The notes: generated from the sequence alone by a model not told the origin. Counted from the first letter of the stretch, positions 32,772 to 41,896 are shown. The stretch: DNA of 64,000 nucleotides from Prevotella sp. (GCA_016285245.1 JAEEQH010000007.1:34414-98413); one strand, 5' to 3'. Numbers and translations are program-made.

Positions 32772-34433
32772 TTAACTGTAGAGGAAGCGCTTGATGGACT
32801 TCTTCGGCGTTTTCTCGAACTCCTCCTCGTGGATGATGATCTCCGAAATCTTCTCGTAGGCGGGAATCATCTGGTTCAGGCCGTTGAGGTTCTGCTCCAT
32901 GACGTTCTTCAGGTCGTCGGGGGTGAACTTCAGGTTCTTAGCCTCGTCCATATCTGGGTGTACCAGGGCCACGAGCTTGTTGTCGCGCTGCACGACGATG
33001 CTCTCCATCACCATAGCCATCGAGTTCAGCTTGTCCTCAATCTCTTCCGGGTAGATGTTCTGTCCGTTGGGGCCCAGCAGCATATTCTTTGAACGGCCGT
33101 TGATGTAGACATTGCCGTCGGCATCCATCGTGCCCAGGTCGCCGGTGTGGTACCAGCCCTCGCTGTCGATGGTCTCCGCCGTAGCCTCGGAGTTCTTGTA
33201 GTAGCCCAGCATGACGTTCGGGCCCTTGGCCAAGATCTCGCCAGGGATGCGGCGCGGATCGGGAGAGTCAATCTCCACCTGCATATGGAGGGCAGCACGG
33301 CCGCAGCTGCCGGCGGCGAAGGTGTGCCAGTCGCGGTAGCAGATGATGGGTGCGCACTCCGTGGCGCCGTAGCCCACGGTGTAGGGGAACTCTATGCGCT
33401 TCAGGAACTGCTCCACCTCCTGGTTCAGGGCTGCGCCGCCGATGATGACCTCGTACATGCGGCCGCCGAAGGCCTTGAGCACCTCCTGACAGATCATCTG
33501 GCGTACCTTCTTAGAGATGACGGGCATCTGCAGCAGCAGGCGCATACGGTTGTTCTGGATCTTCGGGAACACCTTCTTGCGGATAATCTTCTCGATGATG
33601 AGCGGTACGGCGATGACGATGACAGGCTTGATCTCGGCCAGCGCCTGGGCGATGATGGCGGGCGACGGCACGCGGTTCAGGTAGTATACATGACAGCCGT
33701 GCAGGAACTCGAAGATGAACTCGAAGGCCATGCCGTACATGTGGGCCATCGGGAGCATGGAGATGATGGGGTCGGCAGCCTTGATGGTCTTTCCCAGCAC
33801 GTCGCAGGCGAAGTCGTAGTTCGACCACAGGGCGCGGTAGGGCACCATGACACCCTTGGAGAAGCCCGTCGTGCCGCTGGTGTAGTTGATGAGCGCCAGC
33901 TCCTCGGGCGACTGCTCGCGGTAGTAGCTGACGTGCTCCTTGCGGAAGTACTTCGGGAACTTCTTGCCGTAGAGCTCGTTCAGGTGCTCGCGGGCGTAGG
34001 TCAGCTTGTCCGTACGCGAGATCATCAGCGAGTAGTCGGGGTTGTTGATGATACCCTCCAGGCCCGGCATCTGCTGCGGGTCGATGATCGTGGCCACATG
34101 GTCGCCAACGAAGAGGAGCTTCGCCTCGGAGTGGTTCACGATGTTGTGTATCTGCTCAGCGTTGAACTCATGGAGGATGGGGACGGCAACGGCGCCGTAG
34201 GTGAGCGTGGCGAGGAAGGCCACGGCCCACTGGCTGGAGTTGCGGCCGCAAAGGGCTATCTTGTCACCGCGCTTCACGCCAGAGTTCTCGAACAGGATGT
34301 GGACCTTCTCGATCTTGCGGGCCACGTCGTGGTACTGAAGTGTCTGTCCCTTGTAGTCGGTCAGGGCGTCGAGGTCCCAGTTCTGGAGAATGGACTTCTC
34401 GATGAGTTCGTTAAAGCTTGGTATGTGTTCCAT
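32772..34433 (-). CDS. AMP-dependent acyl-CoA synthetase/ligase, paralogue 1
   Basis: The 553-residue adenylate-forming enzyme has the P-loop-like YTSGTTGFSKGVMV, the motif VGYGATECAPI, the hinge GWYHTGDLG with its Asp, GRSKNMLLGPNGQNIYPEEIED and the C-terminal catalytic Lys in EKTPKKSIKRFLY. It would activate a fatty or aryl acid with ATP and CoA (FadD-like). It is clearly paralogous to the next upstream gene, and the starts MEHIPSFNEL and MEQAPSFNEY correspond. The gap between them is a perfect heptamer array. Substrate difference is unknown. Confidence 0.92.
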   Translation of the reverse strand: MEHIPSFNELIEKSILQNWDLDALTDYKGQTLQYHDVARKIEKVHILFENSGVKRGDKIALCGRNSSQWAVAFLATLTYGAVAVPILHEFNAEQIHNIVNHSEAKLLFVGDHVATIIDPQQMPGLEGIINNPDYSLMISRTDKLTYAREHLNELYGKKFPKYFRKEHVSYYREQSPEELALINYTSGTTGFSKGVMVPYRALWSNYDFACDVLGKTIKAADPIISMLPMAHMYGMAFEFIFEFLHGCHVYYLNRVPSPAIIAQALAEIKPVIVIAVPLIIEKIIRKKVFPKIQNNRMRLLLQMPVISKKVRQMICQEVLKAFGGRMYEVIIGGAALNQEVEQFLKRIEFPYTVGYGATECAPIICYRDWHTFAAGSCGRAALHMQVEIDSPDPRRIPGEILAKGPNVMLGYYKNSEATAETIDSEGWYHTGDLGTMDADGNVYINGRSKNMLLGPNGQNIYPEEIEDKLNSMAMVMESIVVQRDNKLVALVHPDMDEAKNLKFTPDDLKNVMEQNLNGLNQMIPAYEKISEIIIHEEEFEKTPKKSIKRFLYS

Positions 34434-34475
34434 ATGCTTAATGCTTAATGCTTAATGCTTAATGCTTAATGCTTA
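34434..34475. repeat. Six perfect TAAGCAT heptamers spanning stop to start
   Basis: On the minus strand (TAAGCAT) occurs six times with no mismatch from 34475 to 34434. The first TAA is the stop codon of the upstream ligase, and the base after the last unit starts the ATG of the downstream ligase. Confidence 0.98.
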
Positions 34476-36119
34476 ATTATAGAGGTAACGCTTGATGCTC
34501 TTCTTCGGGGTCTTGGCAAACTCCTCGTCGCGAAGCTCGATGGCAGCGATGTGGCTGTAGGCCGGCAGACGCTCGTTGAGCTGTTGGCGGTTCTGCTCCA
34601 TGATGTCGTGGAGCTCGTCGGTGGTGAAGTTCACCAACTCGTCGGTATCAGGATGGACAAGTGCCACCAGCTGGTTCTGGCGCTGTACGACGATGCTCTC
34701 GCTGACCATGGGCATGGAGTTGAGCACGTCCTCAATCTCCTCGGGGTAGATGTTCTGGCCGCTGGGGCCGAGGAGCATATTCTTGATGCGTCCGCGGATG
34801 AAGATGTGACCGTCGGCACTCATCGTACCCAGGTCGCCGGTGTGGTACCAGCCCTCGCTGTCGATGGCGGCGGCGGTAGCCTCGGGGTTCTTGTAGTAGC
34901 CCAGCATGACGTTCGTGCCGCGGGCCAGGATCTCGCCGGGGATGTTCTGCTGGTCGCTACTGTCGATGCGTACTTCCATGTGGTCGACGGCCGTGCCGCA
35001 GGAGGCGGGCACAAAGTCCTTATAGTCGCTATAGCTGATGAGCGGGGCACACTCCGTAGCGCCGTAGCCCACGGTGATGGGGAAGCCGATGGAGACGAGG
35101 AACTGCTCGACCTCGCGGCTCAGGGCTGCGCCGCCGACGATGATCTCGTAGGCACGGCCGCCAAAAGCCTGGTATACCTGTTCGCAGATCTTCTCCTTGA
35201 CCTTCTTCGAGACGACGGGCATCTGCAGCAACAGCCGCATACCGTTGGTCTGAATCTTCGGGAACACGCGCTTGCGGATAATCTTCTCGACGATGAGCGG
35301 CACGGCGATGACAATGGCCGGACGGACCGTGGCGAAGGCGTCGGCGATGATGGCCGGCGACGGCAGGCGCGTGAGGAAGAACAGGTGACAACCGCGGCAG
35401 AAGCCGTAGATGAACTCGATGGCCAGACCGTACATGTGGGCCATGGGCAGGATGCTGAGCATCGTGTCGTTAGCCTTCACGGGGAGACGCTTCATGCAGA
35501 AGTCGAGGTTACCCCACAAGGCACGGTAGGGCAGCATGGCACCCTTGGAGAAGCCCGTCGTACCGCTGGTGTAGTTGATGAGCGCCATCTCGTCGGGCTC
35601 GTCGTGATGATACTTGACGTGCTCGGCTCGGAAGGCCCGAGGGTACTTGGTGCCGAACATATAATTAAGATGTTCGCGCGCATAGGTGAGCTTTTCCGAA
35701 CGCGAGGTGTGGAGGGAGAAGTCGGGCAGGTTGATGATACCCTCGAGGTGGGGCATCGCATCGGCATCGATGGTCTTCACAACGTAGTCGCCGACGAAGA
35801 GGAGCTTCGCCTCGGAGTGGTTGACGATGTTGTGAATCTGCTCGGCGTTGAACTCATGGAGAATGGGCACGGCAACGGCGCCATAGGTGAGCGTGGCCAG
35901 GAAGGCGACGGCCCAATGGCTGGAGTTGCGGCCGCAGATGGCTACCTTGTCGCCCTTCTTCACGTCGCAGTTCTCAAAGAGGATGTGTAGTTTCTCAATC
36001 TTGCGGGCCACATCGTGGTATTGCAGCGTGGCACCCTGATAGTCGGTGAGGGCGTCGGAATTCCAGTTGTCGATGATGGCCCGGTATATGTACTCGTTAA
36101 AGCTTGGAGCTTGTTCCAT
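34473..36119 (-). CDS. AMP-dependent acyl-CoA synthetase/ligase, paralogue 2
   Basis: A 548-residue paralogue of the following gene, with YTSGTTGFSKGAML, VGYGATECAPLIS, GWYHTGDLG and KTPKKSIKRYLYN. The ATG at 36119 is chosen because the promoter box (36150-36143) leaves no room for an upstream ATG at 36173. Its role is activation of carboxylic acids to acyl-CoA via an acyl-adenylate. Tandem duplication followed by divergence is the simplest origin: the first 45 residues and the C-terminal domains are closely similar, and the middle, which sets the acyl pocket, differs more. Confidence 0.92.
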   Translation of the reverse strand: MEQAPSFNEYIYRAIIDNWNSDALTDYQGATLQYHDVARKIEKLHILFENCDVKKGDKVAICGRNSSHWAVAFLATLTYGAVAVPILHEFNAEQIHNIVNHSEAKLLFVGDYVVKTIDADAMPHLEGIINLPDFSLHTSRSEKLTYAREHLNYMFGTKYPRAFRAEHVKYHHDEPDEMALINYTSGTTGFSKGAMLPYRALWGNLDFCMKRLPVKANDTMLSILPMAHMYGLAIEFIYGFCRGCHLFFLTRLPSPAIIADAFATVRPAIVIAVPLIVEKIIRKRVFPKIQTNGMRLLLQMPVVSKKVKEKICEQVYQAFGGRAYEIIVGGAALSREVEQFLVSIGFPITVGYGATECAPLISYSDYKDFVPASCGTAVDHMEVRIDSSDQQNIPGEILARGTNVMLGYYKNPEATAAAIDSEGWYHTGDLGTMSADGHIFIRGRIKNMLLGPSGQNIYPEEIEDVLNSMPMVSESIVVQRQNQLVALVHPDTDELVNFTTDELHDIMEQNRQQLNERLPAYSHIAAIELRDEEFAKTPKKSIKRYLYN

Positions 36120-36142
36120 TGCACAAATTTTGAAATTATGTG

Positions 36143-36174
36143 CAAAGGTACATTGTTTTTTGCACATCTGCAAA
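36143..36174 (-). promoter_or_regulatory. Promoter of the acyl-CoA ligase pair
   Basis: The minus strand reads TTTG (36174-36171), a 20-base spacer and TACCTTTG (36150-36143), 23 bases before the ATG. Confidence 0.8.
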
Positions 36175-36190
36175 TTTTTTGTGCAATTTT

Positions 36191-37438
36191 TTACTCGTAT
36201 CGCATAGATTTTGCAGGATGAATGTGCGAAATCAGGAAGCTTGGGATAATTAGGACAGAAATGCTGATAATTAGAGTGGCAATGTTCAACAACACCACGA
36301 TGGGGATGTTGAGTTCGACAGGCGCCTCGCTAACATAATAAGTCTGGGGGTCGAGGGTGACGATACCCGTGAACTGCTGAAGCAGCACAAGGCCGATGCC
36401 CAGGACGTCGCCGATGAGGAGGCCGCGGCCGATGATGAAGGCAGCAAACCACAGGAACGTGTGGCGGACGGTCTTGTTGCGGGCGCCGAGGGCTTTCAGC
36501 ACGCCAATCATCGATGTCCGTTCAAGGATGATAATCAGCAGGCCGCTGATCATCGTGATGCCCGACAGACAGACCATCAGCGCCAGGATGATCCAGACGT
36601 TGACATCGAGCAGCTCGAGCCACGTGAACACCTGCGGATAGGCGTCGTAGATGGTCTGTGAGGAATAGGAGCTGTTGTACTCGTCGTGGCGGTGCCTCGT
36701 AAACACATCCACGTTCTGGGCCGTCGTCTCCAGACGGTCGAAGTCGGTGGTCAGCAGCTCGGCACCGGAATACTGGCGGGGTAACCAGCCGTTGAGCTTT
36801 GCGGCGGTATAGAGGTCGGTGAAGCAGATCTGCTCGTCGAAGCGCGTCATGTTCGTCTGGTAGATGCCGCTGATGGTGAAACGGCGCACGCGGACGTCGT
36901 CGCTGTCGATGAAGTAGGCAAAGACCTTGTCGCCGCTCTTCAGGTTCAGCTTGTCGGCCATCATGCGCGACAGCAGGATCTTCTGGCCGCTCTTCGTGTC
37001 GCTGAACTGGGGAACCTCGCCCTCAACCAGGTTCTGCTTGATGAACGTCGGGTCGAACTCGGGACCCACACCCTTGAAGACGACACCCAGGAACTCGTCG
37101 TCGGTCTTCAGGATGCCCTGTGTCAGGGCGTAGCGCTGCACATGGCTGATGCCGTCGATGTCGCCAAGGGCGCGCATCATGCTGTCGCTGACGGATATAG
37201 GGTAGCTGGCGCCGCTACTGATCGACATGAGGTTCACCACCTGGATGTGGCTGCCGAAGCCGATGACCTTGTCGCGGATGGTATGCTTGAAGCCCAGTAC
37301 CACGCTGACGGTGATGATCATCACGGCCAGGCCGATGGCCACGCCGATGGTGGCTATACGAATGGCGGGACGACTCACCTTGCGGCGGTCGCCCTCGTCA
37401 CGGTAGATCTTCCTGGCTATGAAGAGAGGGAAATTCAT
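36191..37438 (-). CDS. LolC/LolE-type ABC transporter permease
   Basis: The 415-residue protein begins FIARKIYRDEGDRRKVSRPAIRIATIGVAIGLAVMIITVSVV, the signature N-terminus of lipoprotein-releasing permeases, with a large periplasmic domain and three C-terminal helices (FtsX/MacB fold). In the Lol system such permeases with LolD extract lipoproteins from the inner membrane. The partner ATPase is not in this window. It is 50 bases downstream of the aminotransferase, with the gap filled by a heptamer array. Confidence 0.88.
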   Translation of the reverse strand: MNFPLFIARKIYRDEGDRRKVSRPAIRIATIGVAIGLAVMIITVSVVLGFKHTIRDKVIGFGSHIQVVNLMSISSGASYPISVSDSMMRALGDIDGISHVQRYALTQGILKTDDEFLGVVFKGVGPEFDPTFIKQNLVEGEVPQFSDTKSGQKILLSRMMADKLNLKSGDKVFAYFIDSDDVRVRRFTISGIYQTNMTRFDEQICFTDLYTAAKLNGWLPRQYSGAELLTTDFDRLETTAQNVDVFTRHRHDEYNSSYSSQTIYDAYPQVFTWLELLDVNVWIILALMVCLSGITMISGLLIIILERTSMIGVLKALGARNKTVRHTFLWFAAFIIGRGLLIGDVLGIGLVLLQQFTGIVTLDPQTYYVSEAPVELNIPIVVLLNIATLIISISVLIIPSFLISHIHPAKSMRYE

Positions 37439-37440
37439 TC

Positions 37441-37489
37441 AGAATTGATAATTGACAATTGATAATTGATAATGGACAATTGACAATTA
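37441..37489. repeat. Seven-heptamer array between the aminotransferase and the LolC/E-type gene
   Basis: On the minus strand: TAATTGT CAATTGT CCATTAT CAATTAT CAATTGT CAATTAT CAATTCT, then GA before the ATG. It begins with the aminotransferase stop codon and shares units with 18251-18285. Confidence 0.9.
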
Positions 37490-38689
37490 GTCGTCGACGC
37501 GGCCCGGGTAGGCCTCGAGGGCCTTGCGCAGCACGACCAGCGCACGCTCAAGGTCCTGCTTCTTCAGCACGTAGGCTATACGAACCTGGTTGATGCCAGC
37601 ACCCGGCGTGGTGTAGAAACCGGCAGCGGGAGCCATCATCACCGTCTCGCCCTCGTACTGGAAGTCGGCCAGACACCAGCGGCAGAACTTCTCGGCATCG
37701 TCGACGGGCAGCTTGGCAACGGTGTAGAAAGCACCCATCGGGATGGGAGAGTAGACACCAGGGATGCGGTTCAGACCGTCGATGAGGCACTTACGGCGCT
37801 CGACGTACTCGTCGTAGACATCGCGGTAGTAGTCCTCGGGGGCGTCGAGCGAAGCCTCGGCCACAATCTGACCGATGAGGGGCGGAGAGAGGCGTGCCTG
37901 GCAGAACTTCATGACGGCCTTGCGCACCTGCTCGTTCTTTGTTATCAGGGCGCCGATACGGATACCGCACTCGGAGTAGCGCTTCGAGACGGAGTCGATG
38001 AGGATGACGTTCTGCTCGATACCCTCCAGATGACAAGCGGAGATATAAGGTGAACCGGTATAAATGTACTCGCGGTAGACCTCGTCCGAGAACAGGTAGA
38101 GGTCGTACTTCTTCACCAGGTCGCGGATCTGGTTCATCTCGCGGCGTGTATAGAGATAGCCCGTCGGGTTGTTCGGGTTACAAATCATAATGGCACGCGT
38201 GCGTTCGTTGATGAGCTCCTCGAACTTCTCGACCTTCGGCAGCGAAAAGCCTTCCTCGATGGTAGTGGCGATGGTGCGGATCTTTGCACCGGCAGAGATG
38301 GCAAACGCCATGTAGTTGGCATAGGCCGGCTCAGGGACGATAATCTCGTCGCCAGGGTTCAGACAGCTGAGGAAGGCGAACAGTACCGCCTCGGAACCGC
38401 CCGACGTAATGATAATATCGTCAGCCGACACATTGATGTTGTACTTCGCGTAGTAGTTCACCAGTTTCTCGCGATAGCTGAGGTAACCCTGCGACGGCGA
38501 GTACTCCAGAATGTCACGGTCAATGGTCTTCAGCGCATCGAGACCTACCTGGGGAGTGGGAAGGTCGGGCTGGCCGATGTTCAGGTGGTACACTTTCGTG
38601 CCGCGCTTCTTGGCGGCGGCAGCCAGGGGTGCCAGCTTTCGGATAGGCGACTCTGGCATCTCGTGTCCGCGGACAGATATTTCAGGCAT
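37487..38689 (-). CDS. Class I PLP-dependent aminotransferase, aspartate aminotransferase-like
   Basis: The 400-residue protein has the class I fold: LNIGQPDLPTPQ near the N-terminus, SGGSEAVLFAF, NPNNPTGYLYTRRE, YLFSDEVYREY and the PLP-Lys motif SVSKRYSECGIRIG. It transfers amino groups between an amino acid (probably aspartate) and 2-oxoglutarate. The start at 38689 is chosen because a longer in-frame start (38722) lies inside the -7 box. It heads a two-gene unit with the LolC/E-type permease. Confidence 0.92.
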   Translation of the reverse strand: MPEISVRGHEMPESPIRKLAPLAAAAKKRGTKVYHLNIGQPDLPTPQVGLDALKTIDRDILEYSPSQGYLSYREKLVNYYAKYNINVSADDIIITSGGSEAVLFAFLSCLNPGDEIIVPEPAYANYMAFAISAGAKIRTIATTIEEGFSLPKVEKFEELINERTRAIMICNPNNPTGYLYTRREMNQIRDLVKKYDLYLFSDEVYREYIYTGSPYISACHLEGIEQNVILIDSVSKRYSECGIRIGALITKNEQVRKAVMKFCQARLSPPLIGQIVAEASLDAPEDYYRDVYDEYVERRKCLIDGLNRIPGVYSPIPMGAFYTVAKLPVDDAEKFCRWCLADFQYEGETVMMAPAAGFYTTPGAGINQVRIAYVLKKQDLERALVVLRKALEAYPGRVDD

Positions 38690-38719
38690 CTTTACTAACG
38701 TTTTGTCGATTTCAAGGCG

Positions 38720-38759
38720 CAAAGTTACAAAATAATTAAGAATTGAGAATTGAGAATTG
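38720..38759 (-). promoter_or_regulatory. Aminotransferase -7 box with heptamers upstream
   Basis: The minus strand reads TAACTTTG (38727-38720). Just upstream lie CAATTCT three times and TAATTAT (38759-38732), heptamers of the same family as the intercistronic arrays, covering the position of the -33 element. Confidence 0.55.
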
Positions 38760-38787
38760 AGTTTTTTTCGTATTCGAGGGCTAAAAA

Positions 38788-38819
38788 TTTGCGTTTTTCA
38801 GAATAAATGAGTACTTTTG
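38788..38819 (+). promoter_or_regulatory. Promoter of the pseudokinase gene
   Basis: TTTG (38788-38791), a 20-base spacer and TACTTTTG (38812-38819). A mini-frame ATG AGT GCA TGA (38837-38848) in the leader overlaps the true start at 38845. Confidence 0.75.
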
Positions 38820-38844
38820 CCCGTCAAAATCAACCTATGAGTGC

Positions 38845-40086
38845 ATGAACTACGAAGAATTACTCGCATCGCGTAACGGTGCAACGATGATGAAGGACTC
38901 GATGCCTTTCGGCTTTCTCTATAAGAAGAAGGTGGAAAATACCTATACCAATGTCCTCGACCTTCGTCAAGAATTGTCGGACAGTCTCAGGTTCTGTGAA
39001 ATGCTGAAGGCCGAGGCCCAGACGACGGCAACAATCAACGAGCGTCACCAGCTGCATTTCCAAGTGAACAACGACAGCTCCGGACTCTGCAGCGTCATCG
39101 TGGAAAAGGGCAACTGCCAAACTTTCCAGAAGCTGCTGGAGGAGAAACCTGCCATCGTGGCTAACAAAGGCTTCGTCGATGGTGTGATGAAGGAACTCGT
39201 GGAGACCGTCACCACCCTGAACGACAAGGGTATCTACCACCTGTGCTTCGCACCGTCGAACATCCTGGTACGCAAGGGCAACGATACGCCCCTGCTGCTG
39301 TTCCATGGCTCGTCGTACCTCTTGCTGAACGACCAGGAGATGCTCTATGGCGATGCCGCGGACTATGTAGCTCCGGAGGTGCTGGAGGAGGGAACGGCCG
39401 ACGCACGAAGCGAGGTGTACTCGTTGGGACTCTTCCTGAAATTTCTCTATAGCGACTCTGACGTTCCTTATGAGTACAAGGCTGTCATCAAGAAAGCCAC
39501 TCAGACTGATCCCGCCAAGCGCTATGCCTCACCGGCCGATATGCTGAAGGCAATGAAGTCGCGTCGCTCCATGCGCTCGACGCTGGTCACAGGTATTGTC
39601 GCTGCCGTCATCGCCCTGTTGGGATTTGCTCTCTTCACGGAGCTGCTTCCCGACCAGGAGGCCGTCGACTTCGTGGAGGCAGCGCCAAAGGAGGATTTCG
39701 GCGAGGAGATGTATCCCGAAGAATACGACCCCTCGATGGAGTTCGATGCGTTACAGCCCGACAGCGCGGCCACGCGTGTTGACGAGAAGGAGATGAAGGT
39801 CTACGAGGCTAAGGCCGAGCAGATCTTCCGCAAGCGCTATGCTGCCGAGGCGGAACGTGTCCTCTCGAAGATCTATGACAAGGAGCACATGAACGGCACG
39901 GAGAAGAAGTTCCTCTCGGAGAGTTCCGCTGTCATGGAGGAGCTGACCAGGCTGCAGATGCAGTTAGGCGAGGAAGCCGGCCTGAACGATACCAAGAGCC
40001 AGCGGATAGCCAGCGAGATCATTGAGCGCATCTCCAACCAGAAGAAAGCCCAGCTTGAGCAACAGCAGAAGGCGAGCCAGGAGTAG
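38845..40086 (+). CDS. Membrane-anchored pseudokinase
   Basis: The 413-residue protein has a recognisable protein-kinase C-lobe with its catalytic residues replaced: HRDxKPxN becomes HLCFAPSN (132-139, Asp to Cys, Lys to Ala) and the DFG position reads FHG (153-155). APE (176-178) and the helix-F-like SEVYSLGLFLKFLY are kept. No glycine-rich loop is visible. A helix at about 246-265 (STLVTGIVAAVIALLGFALF) crosses the membrane, and the acidic, helical, Glu/Lys/Gln-rich C-terminus (about 285-413) would be periplasmic and probably coiled. It is most likely a scaffold or sensor rather than an enzyme. An FHA-domain protein lies nearby on the other strand. Confidence 0.7.
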   Translation: MNYEELLASRNGATMMKDSMPFGFLYKKKVENTYTNVLDLRQELSDSLRFCEMLKAEAQTTATINERHQLHFQVNNDSSGLCSVIVEKGNCQTFQKLLEEKPAIVANKGFVDGVMKELVETVTTLNDKGIYHLCFAPSNILVRKGNDTPLLLFHGSSYLLLNDQEMLYGDAADYVAPEVLEEGTADARSEVYSLGLFLKFLYSDSDVPYEYKAVIKKATQTDPAKRYASPADMLKAMKSRRSMRSTLVTGIVAAVIALLGFALFTELLPDQEAVDFVEAAPKEDFGEEMYPEEYDPSMEFDALQPDSAATRVDEKEMKVYEAKAEQIFRKRYAAEAERVLSKIYDKEHMNGTEKKFLSESSAVMEELTRLQMQLGEEAGLNDTKSQRIASEIIERISNQKKAQLEQQQKASQE

Positions 40087-40118
40087 AAACACTTTTTTCG
40101 AGTAGAAACATTATTTTA
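40081..40118. repeat. 19-bp duplication of the pseudokinase 3' end
   Basis: GAGTAGAAACACTTTTTTC (40081-40099) is repeated as GAGTAGAAACATTATTTTA (40100-40118), 16 of 19 matches. The first copy contains the stop codon TAG. Confidence 0.8.
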
Positions 40119-40142
40119 TAATCAACAGATAACAAAAGAAAC

Positions 40143-40628
40143 ATGAGAAGCAGAACAGATCAATGGTTCGAGTGCAAGATTCAGTATGAGAAGACCATGG
40201 AGGACGGCCTCCAGAAGAAGGTTGTCGATGCCTATACCATCGATGCCCTCTCATTCACAGAGGCAGAGCAGCGCATCTTGGAGGAGATGTCAGCATATAT
40301 TAGTGGTGAGTTTACCGTCAAGGATATCAAGATTGCTCCCTATAAGGAAATCTTCTTTGCCGACAGCGATGCCGCCGACCGCTGGTACAAAGTGAAGGTG
40401 CAGTTCATTACCATCGACGAGAAGACGGCCAAGGAGAAGAAGACCAGCGTGAACTACCTGGTGAACGCCGGTACGCTCAGCGGGGCCGTGAAGAACGTTG
40501 AGGAGGTCATGGGCGGCACGATGTGCGACTACGTCATCGCCTCGGTGGCTGAGACCCAGCTGCTGGATGTTTTTGAGTACGGTCGTGACAAGAAGGTCGT
40601 TGACGAGAAACCTGAATTCGAACAGTAA
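40143..40628 (+). CDS. DUF4494 protein
   Basis: The 161-residue protein opens RSRTDQWFECKIQYEKTMEDG and has the conserved KVQFITIDEKTAKEKKT and NYLVNAGTLSGAVKNVEEVM, the pattern of DUF4494, a small cytoplasmic family common in Bacteroidetes. No catalytic motif is evident. It typically sits before a YggS-like gene as here; the stop and the next ATG overlap by one base, so the two are translationally coupled. Function unknown. Confidence 0.85.
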   Translation: MRSRTDQWFECKIQYEKTMEDGLQKKVVDAYTIDALSFTEAEQRILEEMSAYISGEFTVKDIKIAPYKEIFFADSDAADRWYKVKVQFITIDEKTAKEKKTSVNYLVNAGTLSGAVKNVEEVMGGTMCDYVIASVAETQLLDVFEYGRDKKVVDEKPEFEQ

Positions 40629-41299
40629 TGTACGACGTCAAAGGTCAGTTGAAGAAAGTGCTTGATACGCTGCCGGACGGTGTCCGTCTGGTAGCTATCA
40701 GCAAATACCATCCTAACGAGTATATTGAAGCCGCCTATGCCGAGGGACAGCGCATCTTCGGCGAGAGCCACGAGCAGGAGCTGCGCCAAAAGCACACGTC
40801 GCTGCCACAGGACATCGAATGGCACTTCATCGGCCACTTGCAGACCAATAAGGTGAAGTACATTGCTCCCTACGTGACTATGGTGGAAGCCGTCGACTCG
40901 CTGAAACTGCTCAAGGAGATCGACAAGCAGGCAGAGCGTTGCGGAAGGGTCATCGACGTGCTCCTGGAGTTGCATATTGCCGAGGAGAGCACAAAGTACG
41001 GCCTGCGACTGGACGAGTGCAGACAACTGCTTAGCGACGGCGAATGGCGCCAGATGAAACACGTGCGCATCTGTGGCTTGATGATGATGGCATCGCTCAC
41101 CGACGACCAGGAACAGCTGCGGCGGGAATTCCTGACGGCTGCCGACTTCTTCGACGAGGTGAAACAGCAGTACTTCGCCGATGCCCCCTGGTTCCGTGAA
41201 CGGTCATGGGGCATGAGCGACGACTATACGGTAGCCGTCGAATGTCGTTCGACAATGGTGCGTATCGGTACGATGATTTTCGGACCGCGCGTTTACTAA
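40628..41299 (+). CDS. YggS/PROSC-family PLP-binding protein
   Basis: The 223-residue protein has the PLP-binding Lys in LVAISKYHPNEYI, then IFGESHEQEL, WHFIGHLQTNKVKYI and the C-terminal WGMSDDYTVAVECRSTMVRIGTMIFGPR, all hallmarks of the family. It is a single-domain alanine-racemase-like barrel that buffers pyridoxal phosphate and affects amino-acid homeostasis; no enzyme activity is established. It overlaps the DUF4494 stop by one base. Convergent with the FHA gene, 45 bases apart. Confidence 0.93.
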   Translation: MYDVKGQLKKVLDTLPDGVRLVAISKYHPNEYIEAAYAEGQRIFGESHEQELRQKHTSLPQDIEWHFIGHLQTNKVKYIAPYVTMVEAVDSLKLLKEIDKQAERCGRVIDVLLELHIAEESTKYGLRLDECRQLLSDGEWRQMKHVRICGLMMMASLTDDQEQLRREFLTAADFFDEVKQQYFADAPWFRERSWGMSDDYTVAVECRSTMVRIGTMIFGPRVY

Positions 41300-41344
41300 A
41301 ACGATCATGAGCTTGGAATAAAGAGGCAATAGTCTGTCAAGCGA

Positions 41345-41896
41345 TTATTCCTCTTCGGAGTCTGCGCTACGCAGGATGATGCTCGTAGCGCCGATGGTGA
41401 ATAGCGTGCCGTCGCTGATGATACGACGTTCACGCTGTTTAATCTCCTCGTTGTCGACAAAGGTGCCCGTGTTGCTGTTGTTGTCGCTGAGCGTATAGCG
41501 CAACCGCCCATGCTTGTCGCGGCTGACGTTGATGGTGCAATGGTTCAGGTCCACGCTGGGGTCGACCGTCTCGAACGGTGTGTTGATGGGATTGCCCTTC
41601 TGGTAGCGCCCAATGACGTTGTCGCCCATTTGCAAAGGCAACACTTGCTTGTAGTGGAAAACGTTCTCAATGACAACGATGGAGCCGAAGGCCTCATCGG
41701 CCGTCTGGCGGCCATTGTCGGCGTTCAGCGCGGCATTCTCCTCCTTCAGGGTGCCCTTCAGCTTCGATACACCCAGACGGATACCAAAAGACTTGCTGCA
41801 GTAAGGACACTGGAAAACGAGCGACTGGCCGTCGCTGTACTGCTTCTCATCAAAGGTGATGTATTGCTCGCATTTGGGACAACGTACTCGTTTCAT
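41345..41896 (-). CDS. Zinc-ribbon FHA-domain protein
   Basis: The 183-residue protein starts with a zinc ribbon (Cys6, Cys9, Cys30, Cys33; RCPKC...FQCPYC), followed by a short linker. An FHA domain (about 75-175) has VIGRY, the NHC block and NNSNTGTFV. FHA domains read phosphothreonine, though bacterial ones can bind unphosphorylated partners. Upstream in the same direction is an HU/SPOR protein, and across the convergent gap lies a pseudokinase operon, so a shared signalling or division role is possible but unproven. Its start codon lies inside a 28-bp duplication. Confidence 0.88.
   Translation of the reverse strand: MKRVRCPKCEQYITFDEKQYSDGQSLVFQCPYCSKSFGIRLGVSKLKGTLKEENAALNADNGRQTADEAFGSIVVIENVFHYKQVLPLQMGDNVIGRYQKGNPINTPFETVDPSVDLNHCTINVSRDKHGRLRYTLSDNNSNTGTFVDNEEIKQRERRIISDGTLFTIGATSIILRSADSEEE

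Noticed and set aside
34551..35990. 479-codon plus-strand frame opposite acyl-CoA ligase 2
   Set aside because: Antisense shadow of a well-supported gene with Leu/Val/Asp/Gly-rich random content.
38690..38722. Longer start of the aminotransferase
   Set aside because: The codon at 38722 lies within the -7 box, so it cannot be in the transcript.
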